The notes below the pieces were generated by a model that had not been told where the DNA came from, ran no database searches, and saw only the letters and a program-made list of their open reading frames with translations. Positions 5,566-14,738 of a stretch of 16,472 nt of DNA are shown one piece after another. Position 1 is the first letter of the stretch, and each line of letters starts with the position of its first letter. The DNA comes from Coxiellaceae bacterium (lineage in GTDB: Bacteria; Pseudomonadota; Gammaproteobacteria; Coxiellales; Coxiellaceae): positions 1-16,472 of the forward strand of contig JABABC010000157.1 in the NCBI GenBank assembly GCA_014238445.1, in the 5' to 3' direction. The position numbers and the translations under genes are program-made.

Positions 5566-8500
5566 TTAACGCCGCCAAGTTGATACTAAGGCTGGAATCA
5601 CAATCAATATTAATAACGTAGAAAATGCCAAACCGAAACAGATAGATATCGCCATAGGAATTAAAAACTGTGCTTGCATCGAACGCTCGAATAACAAAGG
5701 ACTCAAACCTGCAATCGTTGTGATGGATGTGAGTAGAACAGGGCGCATCCGCTGACAACTGGCTTCAATCACGGCGCTATCGCGATCCATGCCACTGGCT
5801 AACAACTCTTTGTAGCGAAATAACAAAATAATGGAATCATTAATCACAATCCCTGTTAGGCCAAAAAAACCAAAGAAGGATAACAAAGTCAACTCACATC
5901 CCATCAACCAATGCCCCCAAATAGCCCCCTCCAAACCGATAGGAATAGCCACCATGATCCATATTGGCCAAAGGTACGAAGAGGAAACCCAGGCCAATAT
6001 AAGATAAATCATTAACAACATAGCCACGACAGCCAGTTTCATTTCATTGAGGGTATTTAACTCCTCCATAGAGCGCCCTTTCATCATGTATTGCACCCCG
6101 TATTGATGAGTGATTTTAGGTAAATCAGTCGCCATCATCGACGTTATAATATGCTGAGCATTCCCTTGAAACCGATCCACTTCTGCCGCCACATGTACCA
6201 CTAATTGGCGATCAAGGTGCTGCAAAGTATCAAAGGCTTGTTTTTGATGGATAGCCACTAAAGACCCTAAAGGCATAGCTGCACCACTCTCTGTGATTAT
6301 TGGCAAATGTTCTAAAGTAGACAATGTGGAGTCATGATTAGCTGATAGCTTTACACGCATATCAACACGATCATTACCCACATAATGTGTCTGTATCAAC
6401 TGCCCTGTAAACGCAGAACGCACATGATCACCAATATCCCGAGTGGTAAACCCTAAAGCATGTGCTTGAGCGTTTAATTTGAAGATGTACTCGTTTTGAG
6501 CAAAAGGCATGCTGTCGATAACATTAAAAACTCCCTTGTAATTTTGCAGCTCTCGCTGTAAAGCCAGGGAAGCTTGCTTGAGAGTAGTCGCAGAAGCCCC
6601 ATATAATGCGATATCAATATCTGAGCCTGGCATCCCCTTACGAGGGGGCATCATTCGAACATTTTCCACCCAAGGCTCAGATGAAAGTCGTTGACTCCAA
6701 GCATCTATAAAGGCTTGATTACTCACATGACGCTCTTCGGGCGAGGATAACTCCACTACAATTGATGCTAAACGTTTTTGATTGCGCGTTTCATAAGGGT
6801 CTGTTCCTTGATAAAAATACTGAACCATCGAGTGAATTAAAGGCTCGTTGGAAGATAAAGCCCTATCAGCTTCACGAGCGGCTCTCTCTACATCTTTCAA
6901 ATAAGCGGACATTTCTGATTGAGAAACACCTCCATTAAAAGTGATGTCTGTATTAATCAACGTTCCATCCGGTGACGGAAAAAACGTAAACGCCAATCGA
7001 CCACTTGTAATTAAGCCGATGGAAAGCAGCATAGAAACAATAACCACACTTAATAAAACAATCTTATGATGCATACAACAAAGAACAAAACGACGATAAT
7101 AATGGTCTCTGAAAGCAATAAACGTCTTATCAAGCCATACTCTAAAATGAGATAACTTGTGCTTAGAAGTGTGTTCTAAACTTTTTTTAACATGATAAGG
7201 TAAGATAAAGAAGCACTCTACTAGTGAGGCAATAATCACACATATCACCACCAAAGGTATTGAAAACAACACCTCCCCCATCATCCCCCCCAACAACAAC
7301 AAGGGTGAAAACGCGGCTATTGTGGTTAAGGAAGAAGCCATAATGGGAACCCACATTCTTTGAGCACCCTGCTTGGCTGCCTCATAAGGACCCTCGCCGG
7401 ACTGGTAAAGTCGAACACCCTCTTCTGCAACAACAATCGTGTCATCAACAATAATCCCAAGCGTCATAATTAATGCGAATAAACTAATCATATTAAGAGA
7501 GCCGCCAAAAACCCATAAACAAAATAGCGCCCCCAAAATCGACAGTGGAACAGCAAATGCGACCCATATTGCCACACGGCCTAGAAGGAAAAGAAACAAC
7601 AACACTAAGATAAATAACAACCCCCAAGTACCATTATTTAACAAAACACCAATACGCTGTTTAATGACTTTCCAAAACTCATAATACACGTGCACTTCAA
7701 TGCCAGAAGGCCAGGTGGATTTCGCAGTTTTCTTCCACTGCCGTAATACTTTCGCTGCTTGCAACGTGTCCGTGTTTTGAGATCGAAATAAAGTCAGCTC
7801 GACGGCGGGGTTATCCTGATAACGAATTGTTGCTGCATAAGGTACCGGGCGCTTCACAATGCCCGCTATATTCAATAACCGTATTACCGATTGTGCATCG
7901 CCCGAAATAATAGGCACCTCACCTAAATCAGCAGTAGATCGAACTTGTGAATCAGAGCGCAAAGCTTGACGATGTTTCACACCCTCCAACGTTCCTGCAG
8001 CAACATCCTGACTTTGGTTATGAATATTGTCAGCGATATGACCTAAATGCTGACGCAGCAATAGTAATTGCTCTGCCGGTATCTTAATTTGAAGCTCTTC
8101 ATCGGGTAAGCCTCCTATCATGACCTTATCAACACCGCGATCTAATAATTCCTGTTGCGCCTGATACGCCCAATGCCTTAACGCACGTGGATGATCACTC
8201 GTTGATAATATAATACGCGCAATCGGATCATAAATTTGCACCAACGTTACCTCAGCAGGCTGACTCGCTTTTGGCCAATATGACACCAAATGAACTTGAT
8301 CACGGACACGCTGGGTCGCGCGTGTCATATCGGTACCTTGATTAAACTCAATGACGATCATGGATAAACCCTGACTCGATACTGAGCTCATTCGCAAGAC
8401 GTCATCAATATGACCCAGCTGTTTTTCAATGGGGGTGGTCAAACCCTGTTCAATATCAGCGGGACTGGCTCCAGGCCAGGCCACGGATATGACAACCGTG

Positions 8501-8646
8501 TTCAAAGAAAATTCAGGGAGAAAGCGTGTATGAAGCTGACTAAGACCCATCGCCCCCAAGAGCAAAAAAATAAACACCAATAAATTTGAAGCAACACGAT
8601 GTGATAAAAAAAAATCAATCCAAGAACGTTTCACTCCTTTATCCAT
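5566..8646 (-). CDS. RND-family efflux pump inner-membrane permease
   Basis: This is a 1026-residue proton-driven resistance-nodulation-division transporter of the AcrB-type fold, full length for the family. TM1 is near residues 18-37, with two large periplasmic porter loops following TM1 and TM7. The proton-relay pair Asp401-Asp402 is present in TM4 (LGIIVDDTIVVAEEG), as in AcrB D407/D408. The loop after TM1 begins LPEFSLNTVVISVAWPGASP, the usual RND opening (strands with PGASP, then an EKQL helix). The C-terminal half repeats the layout, with FFGLTGIVINDSIIL and RMRPVLLTSITTIAGLSPLL. The start ATG overlaps the adaptor's last codons by eight bases (ATGGATAA), so translation is probably coupled. 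Substrate cannot be read from sequence. Hydrophobic drugs, dyes or bile-like compounds are typical for this type, while heavy-metal (CzcA) specificity is less likely because the characteristic acidic TM4 metal motif is not seen. Confidence 0.95.
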   Translation of the reverse strand: MDKGVKRSWIDFFLSHRVASNLLVFIFLLLGAMGLSQLHTRFLPEFSLNTVVISVAWPGASPADIEQGLTTPIEKQLGHIDDVLRMSSVSSQGLSMIVIEFNQGTDMTRATQRVRDQVHLVSYWPKASQPAEVTLVQIYDPIARIILSTSDHPRALRHWAYQAQQELLDRGVDKVMIGGLPDEELQIKIPAEQLLLLRQHLGHIADNIHNQSQDVAAGTLEGVKHRQALRSDSQVRSTADLGEVPIISGDAQSVIRLLNIAGIVKRPVPYAATIRYQDNPAVELTLFRSQNTDTLQAAKVLRQWKKTAKSTWPSGIEVHVYYEFWKVIKQRIGVLLNNGTWGLLFILVLLFLFLLGRVAIWVAFAVPLSILGALFCLWVFGGSLNMISLFALIMTLGIIVDDTIVVAEEGVRLYQSGEGPYEAAKQGAQRMWVPIMASSLTTIAAFSPLLLLGGMMGEVLFSIPLVVICVIIASLVECFFILPYHVKKSLEHTSKHKLSHFRVWLDKTFIAFRDHYYRRFVLCCMHHKIVLLSVVIVSMLLSIGLITSGRLAFTFFPSPDGTLINTDITFNGGVSQSEMSAYLKDVERAAREADRALSSNEPLIHSMVQYFYQGTDPYETRNQKRLASIVVELSSPEERHVSNQAFIDAWSQRLSSEPWVENVRMMPPRKGMPGSDIDIALYGASATTLKQASLALQRELQNYKGVFNVIDSMPFAQNEYIFKLNAQAHALGFTTRDIGDHVRSAFTGQLIQTHYVGNDRVDMRVKLSANHDSTLSTLEHLPIITESGAAMPLGSLVAIHQKQAFDTLQHLDRQLVVHVAAEVDRFQGNAQHIITSMMATDLPKITHQYGVQYMMKGRSMEELNTLNEMKLAVVAMLLMIYLILAWVSSSYLWPIWIMVAIPIGLEGAIWGHWLMGCELTLLSFFGFFGLTGIVINDSIILLFRYKELLASGMDRDSAVIEASCQRMRPVLLTSITTIAGLSPLLFERSMQAQFLIPMAISICFGLAFSTLLILIVIPALVSTWRR

Positions 8647-9901
8647 TTAACGTGCCTTTGGTTTTAATAGACACCAACAACCCATTAATCGCTTGTGGTA
8701 ACTGTATCGTTATTAGCTGTTGGCCGGCGGACAAACCTTCCGATTGAATAATATAATCACGTTGGCGCTTATTATAGATAGAACCTAATACCTTCACATG
8801 AACAGCGCGCAAACGATGGTTATCAACCACATACACCTGACGATCATGGTATAACGCTGCCTCAGGAACAACATAAGATGAATTAACTGCAGGTAGGTTA
8901 ACCGTTACCGGTGCATGCACACCCATAACGAGACTGGAATCCTCCGAAAAGGCTTGAAAGATTGCTTCTTGACCCGCCTGAGCGTCTTTTACGTAAGGAG
9001 TCAAACGAATCAAGTCTAAGATAATCGTTTTATCGTTATATTGCCATTTAGCAGTCACGGCCTGACCGACATCCAAGCTATGCTGTATAACAGGCACTTG
9101 AGACAAAGGGATCAATGCATGCACTTCCTTCTGTTGCAAGGGAATAACTTCCACCATAAAGTCACCTGGTAAGACACGCTCACCCATAGCGACTGATAGT
9201 TTCGTGACTTGTCCCGCAACCGGTGACTTTAGATGGCAATGATCTAAATTAATCTGGTCTTTCTCAATGAGATATGACAGCTTTTTTGCACGCACCTTTA
9301 AACGCACCATCTGCTGATGACTCAACTTGATATCATCAAGACTATTGTGATACTGCATCGAACGTAAATTAAATTCACGTTGCTTTGCATTGAGCTCCTC
9401 ACCACTCACATAATTTTGTTCACTTAAACTGTGATAACGATTTAAAGAGGCCTGAGCTAAATCTAATAACTTTTTCTGATGATGACGATTTTTTTGTAAT
9501 CGATCTAAATTAACCTGCTCAGACTGCAACTCGGATTGCACATGATCCAAATCGGACTCATGTATGTTTCGCGCTAGCACATAACTTTTTGAATTCAACT
9601 CAATTAATAATTGACCAGCCTCAACTTCATCCCCTTCTTTTACCACAACACGCGACACAGTTGACGATACTGCTGCTGATAACTGCGTCAACTCTGAATG
9701 ATCAACACGACCATAAAGAAACAAATGTGGAACATGGGAGCTCGGGCTAGACAACGTCAATACAGATACCGGCCATGGTTTTTCTTGTACAGGCAACCGA
9801 GAGGCTTGCACACGATAAACATGCATGAATGCAAAAACCCCACTGCCAACGAGACAAATGGCTATCACGAACCAGCGTGTTTTTTTGGATTGCCAAGCCA
9901 C
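8639..9901 (-). CDS. RND efflux periplasmic adaptor (membrane fusion protein, HlyD/AcrA-type)
   Basis: A 420-residue adaptor linking the inner-membrane RND pump to an outer-membrane channel. Residues 9-28 form an uncleaved N-terminal membrane anchor, and there is no lipobox Cys, unlike AcrA. The biotinyl-lipoyl half-motif VKEGDEVEAGQLLIELNSK is at 87-105, followed by a long alpha-hairpin coiled coil (about 110-215). The second lipoyl half, LKSPVAGQVTKLSVAMGERV, is at 224-243, then beta-barrel and membrane-proximal domains. Start is GTG with AAGG ten bases upstream; an in-frame stop upstream leaves no better start. It is first in a two-gene unit with the pump. A TolC-type partner is missing from the window, so a channel must be encoded elsewhere. 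Confidence 0.93.
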   Translation of the reverse strand: MAWQSKKTRWFVIAICLVGSGVFAFMHVYRVQASRLPVQEKPWPVSVLTLSSPSSHVPHLFLYGRVDHSELTQLSAAVSSTVSRVVVKEGDEVEAGQLLIELNSKSYVLARNIHESDLDHVQSELQSEQVNLDRLQKNRHHQKKLLDLAQASLNRYHSLSEQNYVSGEELNAKQREFNLRSMQYHNSLDDIKLSHQQMVRLKVRAKKLSYLIEKDQINLDHCHLKSPVAGQVTKLSVAMGERVLPGDFMVEVIPLQQKEVHALIPLSQVPVIQHSLDVGQAVTAKWQYNDKTIILDLIRLTPYVKDAQAGQEAIFQAFSEDSSLVMGVHAPVTVNLPAVNSSYVVPEAALYHDRQVYVVDNHRLRAVHVKVLGSIYNKRQRDYIIQSEGLSAGQQLITIQLPQAINGLLVSIKTKGTLNG

Positions 9902-10024
9902 TAGATCAACACCTTTATTCTTGCTTTATAAACAATGCATTACGAGTAATCATCATAGCCAAAAGGCAAGGCCAACACCAGCTAAAAAATGCGCATGAAT
10001 ACGCCACCAGATCATATAATTTGA

Positions 10025-10636
10025 TTAACGTTGTCGCCTGGCGTGCAACCAACGCAAAGCCACCGGCAAGACAGAAACAACAATAATTGCGGCAATGATT
10101 GGCATTAAATAACGATCGATAGAGGGTACCTGACTCCCTAAAAAATAACCCAACCCACACACACTCCCAACCCACACCAATGCACCGCCAATATTACACA
10201 CGGTATAGCGGCCGTAAGGCATGCGCACCATGCCTGCTGTGACTGGAATAAAAGAGCGTATAATCGGGATGAAGCGACCTATAAAAAGAGAATGCGCCCC
10301 ATAACGCGCATAAAAAGCATCCGTTCGTGTGAGATACTCGGCTTTAAAATACCAAGCATCTGGTCGCTTGGAAAGCCAGCCACCCAGGTACTTACCAATG
10401 GCATAGCTGATAACATAACCCATAATCGCTGTCACTATGAGCAACGGCACAACAATGGCTATATTAAAGACACCTCGTGACGCTAACAACCCCACGGTGA
10501 ACAATAAACTATCACCCGGCAAACAACAGCCGACGATCAAACCCATTTCCAATAGAATGATGACACATAAACCGGGATAACCCACAATGGGCACCCAATG
10601 CAACAAAGCGTCGCTGGAGAATAATTGATCAAACAT
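10025..10636 (-). CDS. DedA-family integral membrane protein
   Basis: A 203-residue DedA (VTT-domain) inner-membrane protein. The family includes E. coli YqjA and YohD and the undecaprenyl-phosphate flippase UptA, and supports membrane-potential-dependent transport or lipid flipping. Hallmarks present are Glu30 followed by LPGDSLLF (39-46) in the re-entrant loop, GYVISYAIGKYLGG (73-86), and the strongly conserved GRFIPIIRSFIPVTAGM (120-136) with its two arginines. The final helix (about 178-196) ends in a basic tail (RWLHARRQR). The start ATG at 10636 has a weak TGAG eight bases upstream. It lies 68 bases downstream of uvrB and 123 bases upstream of the adaptor, all on one strand, so it could be in a loose transcription unit. 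Which lipid or ion it handles cannot be told from sequence. Confidence 0.93.
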   Translation of the reverse strand: MFDQLFSSDALLHWVPIVGYPGLCVIILLEMGLIVGCCLPGDSLLFTVGLLASRGVFNIAIVVPLLIVTAIMGYVISYAIGKYLGGWLSKRPDAWYFKAEYLTRTDAFYARYGAHSLFIGRFIPIIRSFIPVTAGMVRMPYGRYTVCNIGGALVWVGSVCGLGYFLGSQVPSIDRYLMPIIAAIIVVSVLPVALRWLHARRQR

Positions 10637-10704
10637 AACGTGCTCAGTGACTCAATAATGGTATGAACGTCATCGTAACCGACCCACTCACCTAAAAACA
10701 AGGC

Positions 10705-12717
10705 TTATTCAATGCCCATAATATGATGTTGTATCCAGGTTATCTGATCACGAACATCCGTGGCTTGCTCGAACTCTAAATGTTCGGCATGGCGTAACAT
10801 GACCTTTTCCATATCCTCCAAGGTTGACGCCAATTCAGAAGGTGACATTTTCTGATACCTTAACGACTCTTCTTGAATATGCTGCACCTTCTCTTGCGCA
10901 CTAAGCTGATCTTCTGGTTGTTCAGACTCAATCATATCTCGAATCTGCTTATTCACGGAACGTGGCGTTATCCCATGCTCTTCGTTATAAGCCAACTGTA
11001 TAGCGCATCGACGCTCCCCCTCATCTAAAGCAAACTTCATCGAGCGAGTGACACGATCTGCATATAGAATAGCCCTACCGTTCACATGCCTAGCGGCTCT
11101 CCCAATGGTTTGAATCAATGAACGTGATGAACGTAAAAACCCCTCTTTATCGGCATCCAATATCGCCACCAAAGAGACCTCTGGCATATCCAAGCCTTCA
11201 CGCAACAGGTTAATGCCCACTAACACATCAAACACACCCAAGCGTAGATCACGAATAATCTCAACACGCTCAACAGTATCAATGTCGGAATGTAAATAAC
11301 GCACCTTAATTCCCTGCTCTTTGTAATAGTCTGCCAAATCTTCTGCCATGCGCTTTGTTAATGTGGTGACTAAAATACGCTCTTCTTTGTCAATGCGCTT
11401 ATGGATTTCTGAAAGCAAGTCATCAACTTGAGTTTCTAACGGGCGCACTTCAACAACCGGATCAATCAAGCCTGTAGGACGAACCAATAATTCCACTGTG
11501 GCATCAGAGTGCAACAGCTCATAATCACCCGGTGTCGCTGATACGTACACGGTTTGAGGCGCTATGCGCTCAAACTCTTCAAAGGTTAATGGTCGATTAT
11601 CCAAGGCACTGGGTAAACGAAAACCATAATTCACCAGATTTTCTTTTCGCGCTCTATCACCACGGGACATACCACCCACTTGCGAGACCGTGACATGAGA
11701 CTCATCAATAAACATCATGGCGTCCTTCGGCAAGTAATCCATTAATGTCGGTGGTGCCTCACCCAGCTGTCGCCCTGACAGATAACGTGAATAGTTCTCA
11801 ATCCCTGAGCAATAACCCAGCTCTAACATCATTTCAATATCAAAACGTGTACGCTCTTCCAAGCGCTGACTCTCAACTAATTTATTGAGTTCATTCAGTT
11901 CAGCTAATCGCTCTGCCAAATCCACTTTTACCGTATCCACAGTTTTTAAAACTCGTGAACGCGGAGTGACGTAATGCGTTTTTGGAAAGATCGTTAAACG
12001 AGGCACTTTTCGAATCACCCGACTGGTCAACGGATCAAAATACGATAGACTCTCGACCTCATCATCAAAGAGCTCAATCCGGATGGCTTCTTTTTCTGAA
12101 TCCGCAGGAAAAACATCGATAACATCACCTCGCACCCGATAGCGAGAACGCTCAAATACATTATCATCACGCATGTAGTGCATCTCTGCGAGTCGGTGTA
12201 GAATATCTCGCTGATCAATACGCTCCCCTCGGCTCAAATGCAGCACCATACTTAAATACAATTGCGGATCACCCAAACCATAAATAGCAGACACCGTCGC
12301 CACCACAATCACATCCCGACGTTCTAATACAGCCTTAGTCGCAGATAGACGCATTCGCTCAATGTGCTGATTCACCGAAGCATCTTTTTCGATGTACGTT
12401 CCAGAACTCGGAACATAGGCCTCTGGCTGATAATAGTCATAGTATGAAACAAAGTACTCCACGGCATTATTCGGGAAAAAATCACGCAACTCAGAGTAAA
12501 GTTGTGCGGCTAAAGTTTTATTGGGTGCTAACACTATAGCTGGGCGCTGCAGATCATTAATGACATTAGCTACCACAAAGGTCTTACCAGAGCCCGTCAC
12601 ACCCAACAGTGTCTGCCGACAAAGACCGTCTTGAATGCCGCTGGATAATTGCTCAATCGCACGAGGTTGATGCCCTGAAGGCTTAAACGGTGCTTGTAAT
12701 TGAAATACATTGCCCAT
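10705..12717 (-). CDS. uvrB: Excinuclease ABC subunit B
   Basis: UvrB verifies DNA damage delivered by UvrA and then loads UvrC for incision in nucleotide excision repair in the cytoplasm. I start it at the ATG at 12717 (MGNVFQLQAPFKPSGHQP), where homologues begin. An ATG at 12750 would add 11 residues and cannot be excluded; neither has a strong ribosome site. From 12717 the protein has 670 residues, the usual length. Motifs in order: Walker A GVTGSGKT (39-46), damage-probing beta-hairpin YYDYYQPEAYVP (92-103), DESHVT (motif II), VYVSATPGDYEL, the helicase motif VI QTIGRAARH, and a C-terminal UVR domain (LEDMEKVMLRHAEHLEFEQA) that contacts UvrC. It diverges from the antiporter gene. I saw no clear LexA box in the 158 bases between them. 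Confidence 0.97.
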   Translation of the reverse strand: MGNVFQLQAPFKPSGHQPRAIEQLSSGIQDGLCRQTLLGVTGSGKTFVVANVINDLQRPAIVLAPNKTLAAQLYSELRDFFPNNAVEYFVSYYDYYQPEAYVPSSGTYIEKDASVNQHIERMRLSATKAVLERRDVIVVATVSAIYGLGDPQLYLSMVLHLSRGERIDQRDILHRLAEMHYMRDDNVFERSRYRVRGDVIDVFPADSEKEAIRIELFDDEVESLSYFDPLTSRVIRKVPRLTIFPKTHYVTPRSRVLKTVDTVKVDLAERLAELNELNKLVESQRLEERTRFDIEMMLELGYCSGIENYSRYLSGRQLGEAPPTLMDYLPKDAMMFIDESHVTVSQVGGMSRGDRARKENLVNYGFRLPSALDNRPLTFEEFERIAPQTVYVSATPGDYELLHSDATVELLVRPTGLIDPVVEVRPLETQVDDLLSEIHKRIDKEERILVTTLTKRMAEDLADYYKEQGIKVRYLHSDIDTVERVEIIRDLRLGVFDVLVGINLLREGLDMPEVSLVAILDADKEGFLRSSRSLIQTIGRAARHVNGRAILYADRVTRSMKFALDEGERRCAIQLAYNEEHGITPRSVNKQIRDMIESEQPEDQLSAQEKVQHIQEESLRYQKMSPSELASTLEDMEKVMLRHAEHLEFEQATDVRDQITWIQHHIMGIE

Positions 12718-12875
12718 GATCGTTATCAATGATTTTAAAATCACAACCATACCGGAAACCCCATCCCTTGTCAGTCTCAGGATACTGAAACGATGGCAAC
12801 ACGGATAAAGTTTGTTACTCTATGTGCTGGGTCACAATGGACGACTACCCACGTTAACAACCAAGGAACGGCTGC

Positions 12876-14684
12876 ATGTCAATCTCACTCTTATGGGTCA
12901 TTACCGGCCTTGGAATCATCACACTGCTGTCACAATGGGTTGCTTGGTGGGTTAAAACGCCCGCTATTTTATTCTTACTCCTGATAGGCATACTGATTGG
13001 ACCCGTGTTTGGTTGGTTTTTACCGCACCAAGTCTTCGGGCAGCTGCTCGAGCCTATGATCTCGTTATCCGTGGCTGTGATTTTATTTGAAGGCAGCCTT
13101 ACACTGAACTTAACGCACATACAGGGTCTTGAGCATGTCATCCGAAATCTAGTTACCCTAGGCATTCTCGTGACAGGGATCCTCACAGCTCTAGTCACCC
13201 ATTACGGATTGCACCTCCAGTGGCCTGTTGCGCTACTCCTAGGCGCCATTTGCACCATTACTGGACCCACCGTCGTGATACCCTTGTTACGAACTATTTC
13301 TCCCAACCAACACTTAACAAACATATTACGCTGGGAAAGTATTGCTACAGATCCCATCGGCGCCTTACTAGCCATTATCGTATTGACGGGTGTGATCACC
13401 TTTCATGAACACAGCTCTACCTTTCTCTTTATCCTCTCGAGCTTAGAGACTTTCGTCGTCGGGGTTGGGCTCGGCATACTCTTTGGGTACCTACTTGGGA
13501 AAGCCTTACAACAGCAGTGGATACCAGACTTCTTACATAACATAGCCACACTCTGTATTGTGTTATTTGCTTATGCTCTAGCGAGCAGCCTAAAAGACAG
13601 CGCAGGCTTACTGACGGTTACATTAATGGGGTTATGGATAGCTAACCGTCATGAAATCATTGCCAGTGAATTATTAGGCTTTAAAGAAAGCCTCAGCATC
13701 CTACTGATCTCCGGTTTATTTGTCTTAATTGCCGCTCAGATGAACTTAAAGCAAACCCTCAGCCTTATCCCGTCAGCCTGCGTGATTCTGATTGCTTTAC
13801 AATGCATCATCCGCCCGATCAGTGTCACTTTATGCACCTGGGGAAGCACCCTCACCTTTAAAGAACGTGTCTTTTTAGCTTGGATTTCACCTAAAGGGAT
13901 TGTATCAGCTTCCATTGCAGCCTTATTTGTCATTCAACTGCGCATTCATCACATACCTCAAGCAGACTCACTATTAGAGCTCACCTTGCTGATCATTATC
14001 GGCATGGTCGTCTTTGAAGGTATAACCGCCCGGCCTTTAGCGCGCTGGTTAAAAGTCTGTCAGCCTGAACCTAAAGGTATCTTAATCATTGGTGCAAACC
14101 CTGTTGCACAAGCCATTGGTAAGGCGCTTCAAGATCAAGGCATTCAAGTCTTACTCACAGCCTTTGAGTGGCACCACAGTCATACTGCCAGGATGGCTAA
14201 CCTACCTATCTATTATGGCAACCCAATTTCGGAGCATGCCGATCGGCATCTAGATCTTGTCGGTTTAGGTAAATTATTTAGCTTATCCACCTTTCCTGAT
14301 TTAAATGCCCTAGCGGCATTACGCTATGCTAAAGAATTTGGACAACGTGAAGTCTATGCCATGCATGCGGCTACGGAACTAGAACAACATTCCCAAGATA
14401 AGCACTTCGCTGCTAAACGTCATCATGGGCAAGCTTTATTTTCTAAGGAATTAACCATTGATGCCTTTAAAAACCAACTGGATCGTGGCAGTAGTATTCG
14501 TAGCACCACGCTGAGCGACAGCTTTACCTTTCAAGATTACCTCACACAACATGATAAAAAATCTATACCATTATTTGCAATCAACCCCAAAGGTCGACTG
14601 CATATTTTTTCGGTGGAATATCAACCCTCACCCAGTGCTGGCTGGACCGTTCTTAGCCTCATTGAACCCTCATCAGCAAGTTGA
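12876..14684 (+). CDS. CPA1-type cation:proton antiporter with Rossmann-like cytosolic domain
   Basis: A 602-residue Na+ or K+/H+ antiporter (NhaP/CPA1 group) for pH and cation homeostasis in the inner membrane. About a dozen membrane helices occupy residues 1-390. Signature stretches are VILFEGSLTL (68-77), TITGPTVVIPLLR (127-139) and WESIATDPIGALLA (153-166). The last supplies the transport Asp159, although residue 158 is Thr rather than the Asn of the classical ND motif, as in several CPA1 subgroups. From about 399 the tail has a Rossmann-like start (GILIIGANPVAQAIGKAL) resembling an RCK/TrkA-N domain, but with ANP in place of a canonical GxGxxG, so nucleotide binding is uncertain. The start ATG has AAGGA eight bases upstream. 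It lies between uvrB (divergent) and the aminotransferase (54 bases downstream) and may be co-transcribed with the latter. Confidence 0.92.
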   Translation: MSISLLWVITGLGIITLLSQWVAWWVKTPAILFLLLIGILIGPVFGWFLPHQVFGQLLEPMISLSVAVILFEGSLTLNLTHIQGLEHVIRNLVTLGILVTGILTALVTHYGLHLQWPVALLLGAICTITGPTVVIPLLRTISPNQHLTNILRWESIATDPIGALLAIIVLTGVITFHEHSSTFLFILSSLETFVVGVGLGILFGYLLGKALQQQWIPDFLHNIATLCIVLFAYALASSLKDSAGLLTVTLMGLWIANRHEIIASELLGFKESLSILLISGLFVLIAAQMNLKQTLSLIPSACVILIALQCIIRPISVTLCTWGSTLTFKERVFLAWISPKGIVSASIAALFVIQLRIHHIPQADSLLELTLLIIIGMVVFEGITARPLARWLKVCQPEPKGILIIGANPVAQAIGKALQDQGIQVLLTAFEWHHSHTARMANLPIYYGNPISEHADRHLDLVGLGKLFSLSTFPDLNALAALRYAKEFGQREVYAMHAATELEQHSQDKHFAAKRHHGQALFSKELTIDAFKNQLDRGSSIRSTTLSDSFTFQDYLTQHDKKSIPLFAINPKGRLHIFSVEYQPSPSAGWTVLSLIEPSSAS

Positions 14685-14738
14685 CTTCCCCCCCCTTTTC
14701 ATACGATGATTTGCTCTCACCACACACGGAGCATCTCA

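Noticed and set aside
9902..10024. 20-codon hydrophobic mini-ORF (MIWWRIHAHFLAGVGLAFWL) between the DedA and adaptor genes
   Set aside because: It has no ribosome site and is too short to distinguish from chance. It is probably just untranslated spacer.
9915..10175. 86-codon minus-strand frame overlapping the DedA gene
   Set aside because: It is a shifted-frame shadow of the well-supported DedA gene and has no family features.
12718..12875. Possible LexA operator upstream of uvrB
   Set aside because: I found no CTGT-N8-ACAG-type palindrome in this interval, so SOS control cannot be supported.
14685..14700. Run of eight C followed by TTTT after the antiporter, as a terminator
   Set aside because: There is no inverted repeat, so it cannot form an intrinsic terminator hairpin.
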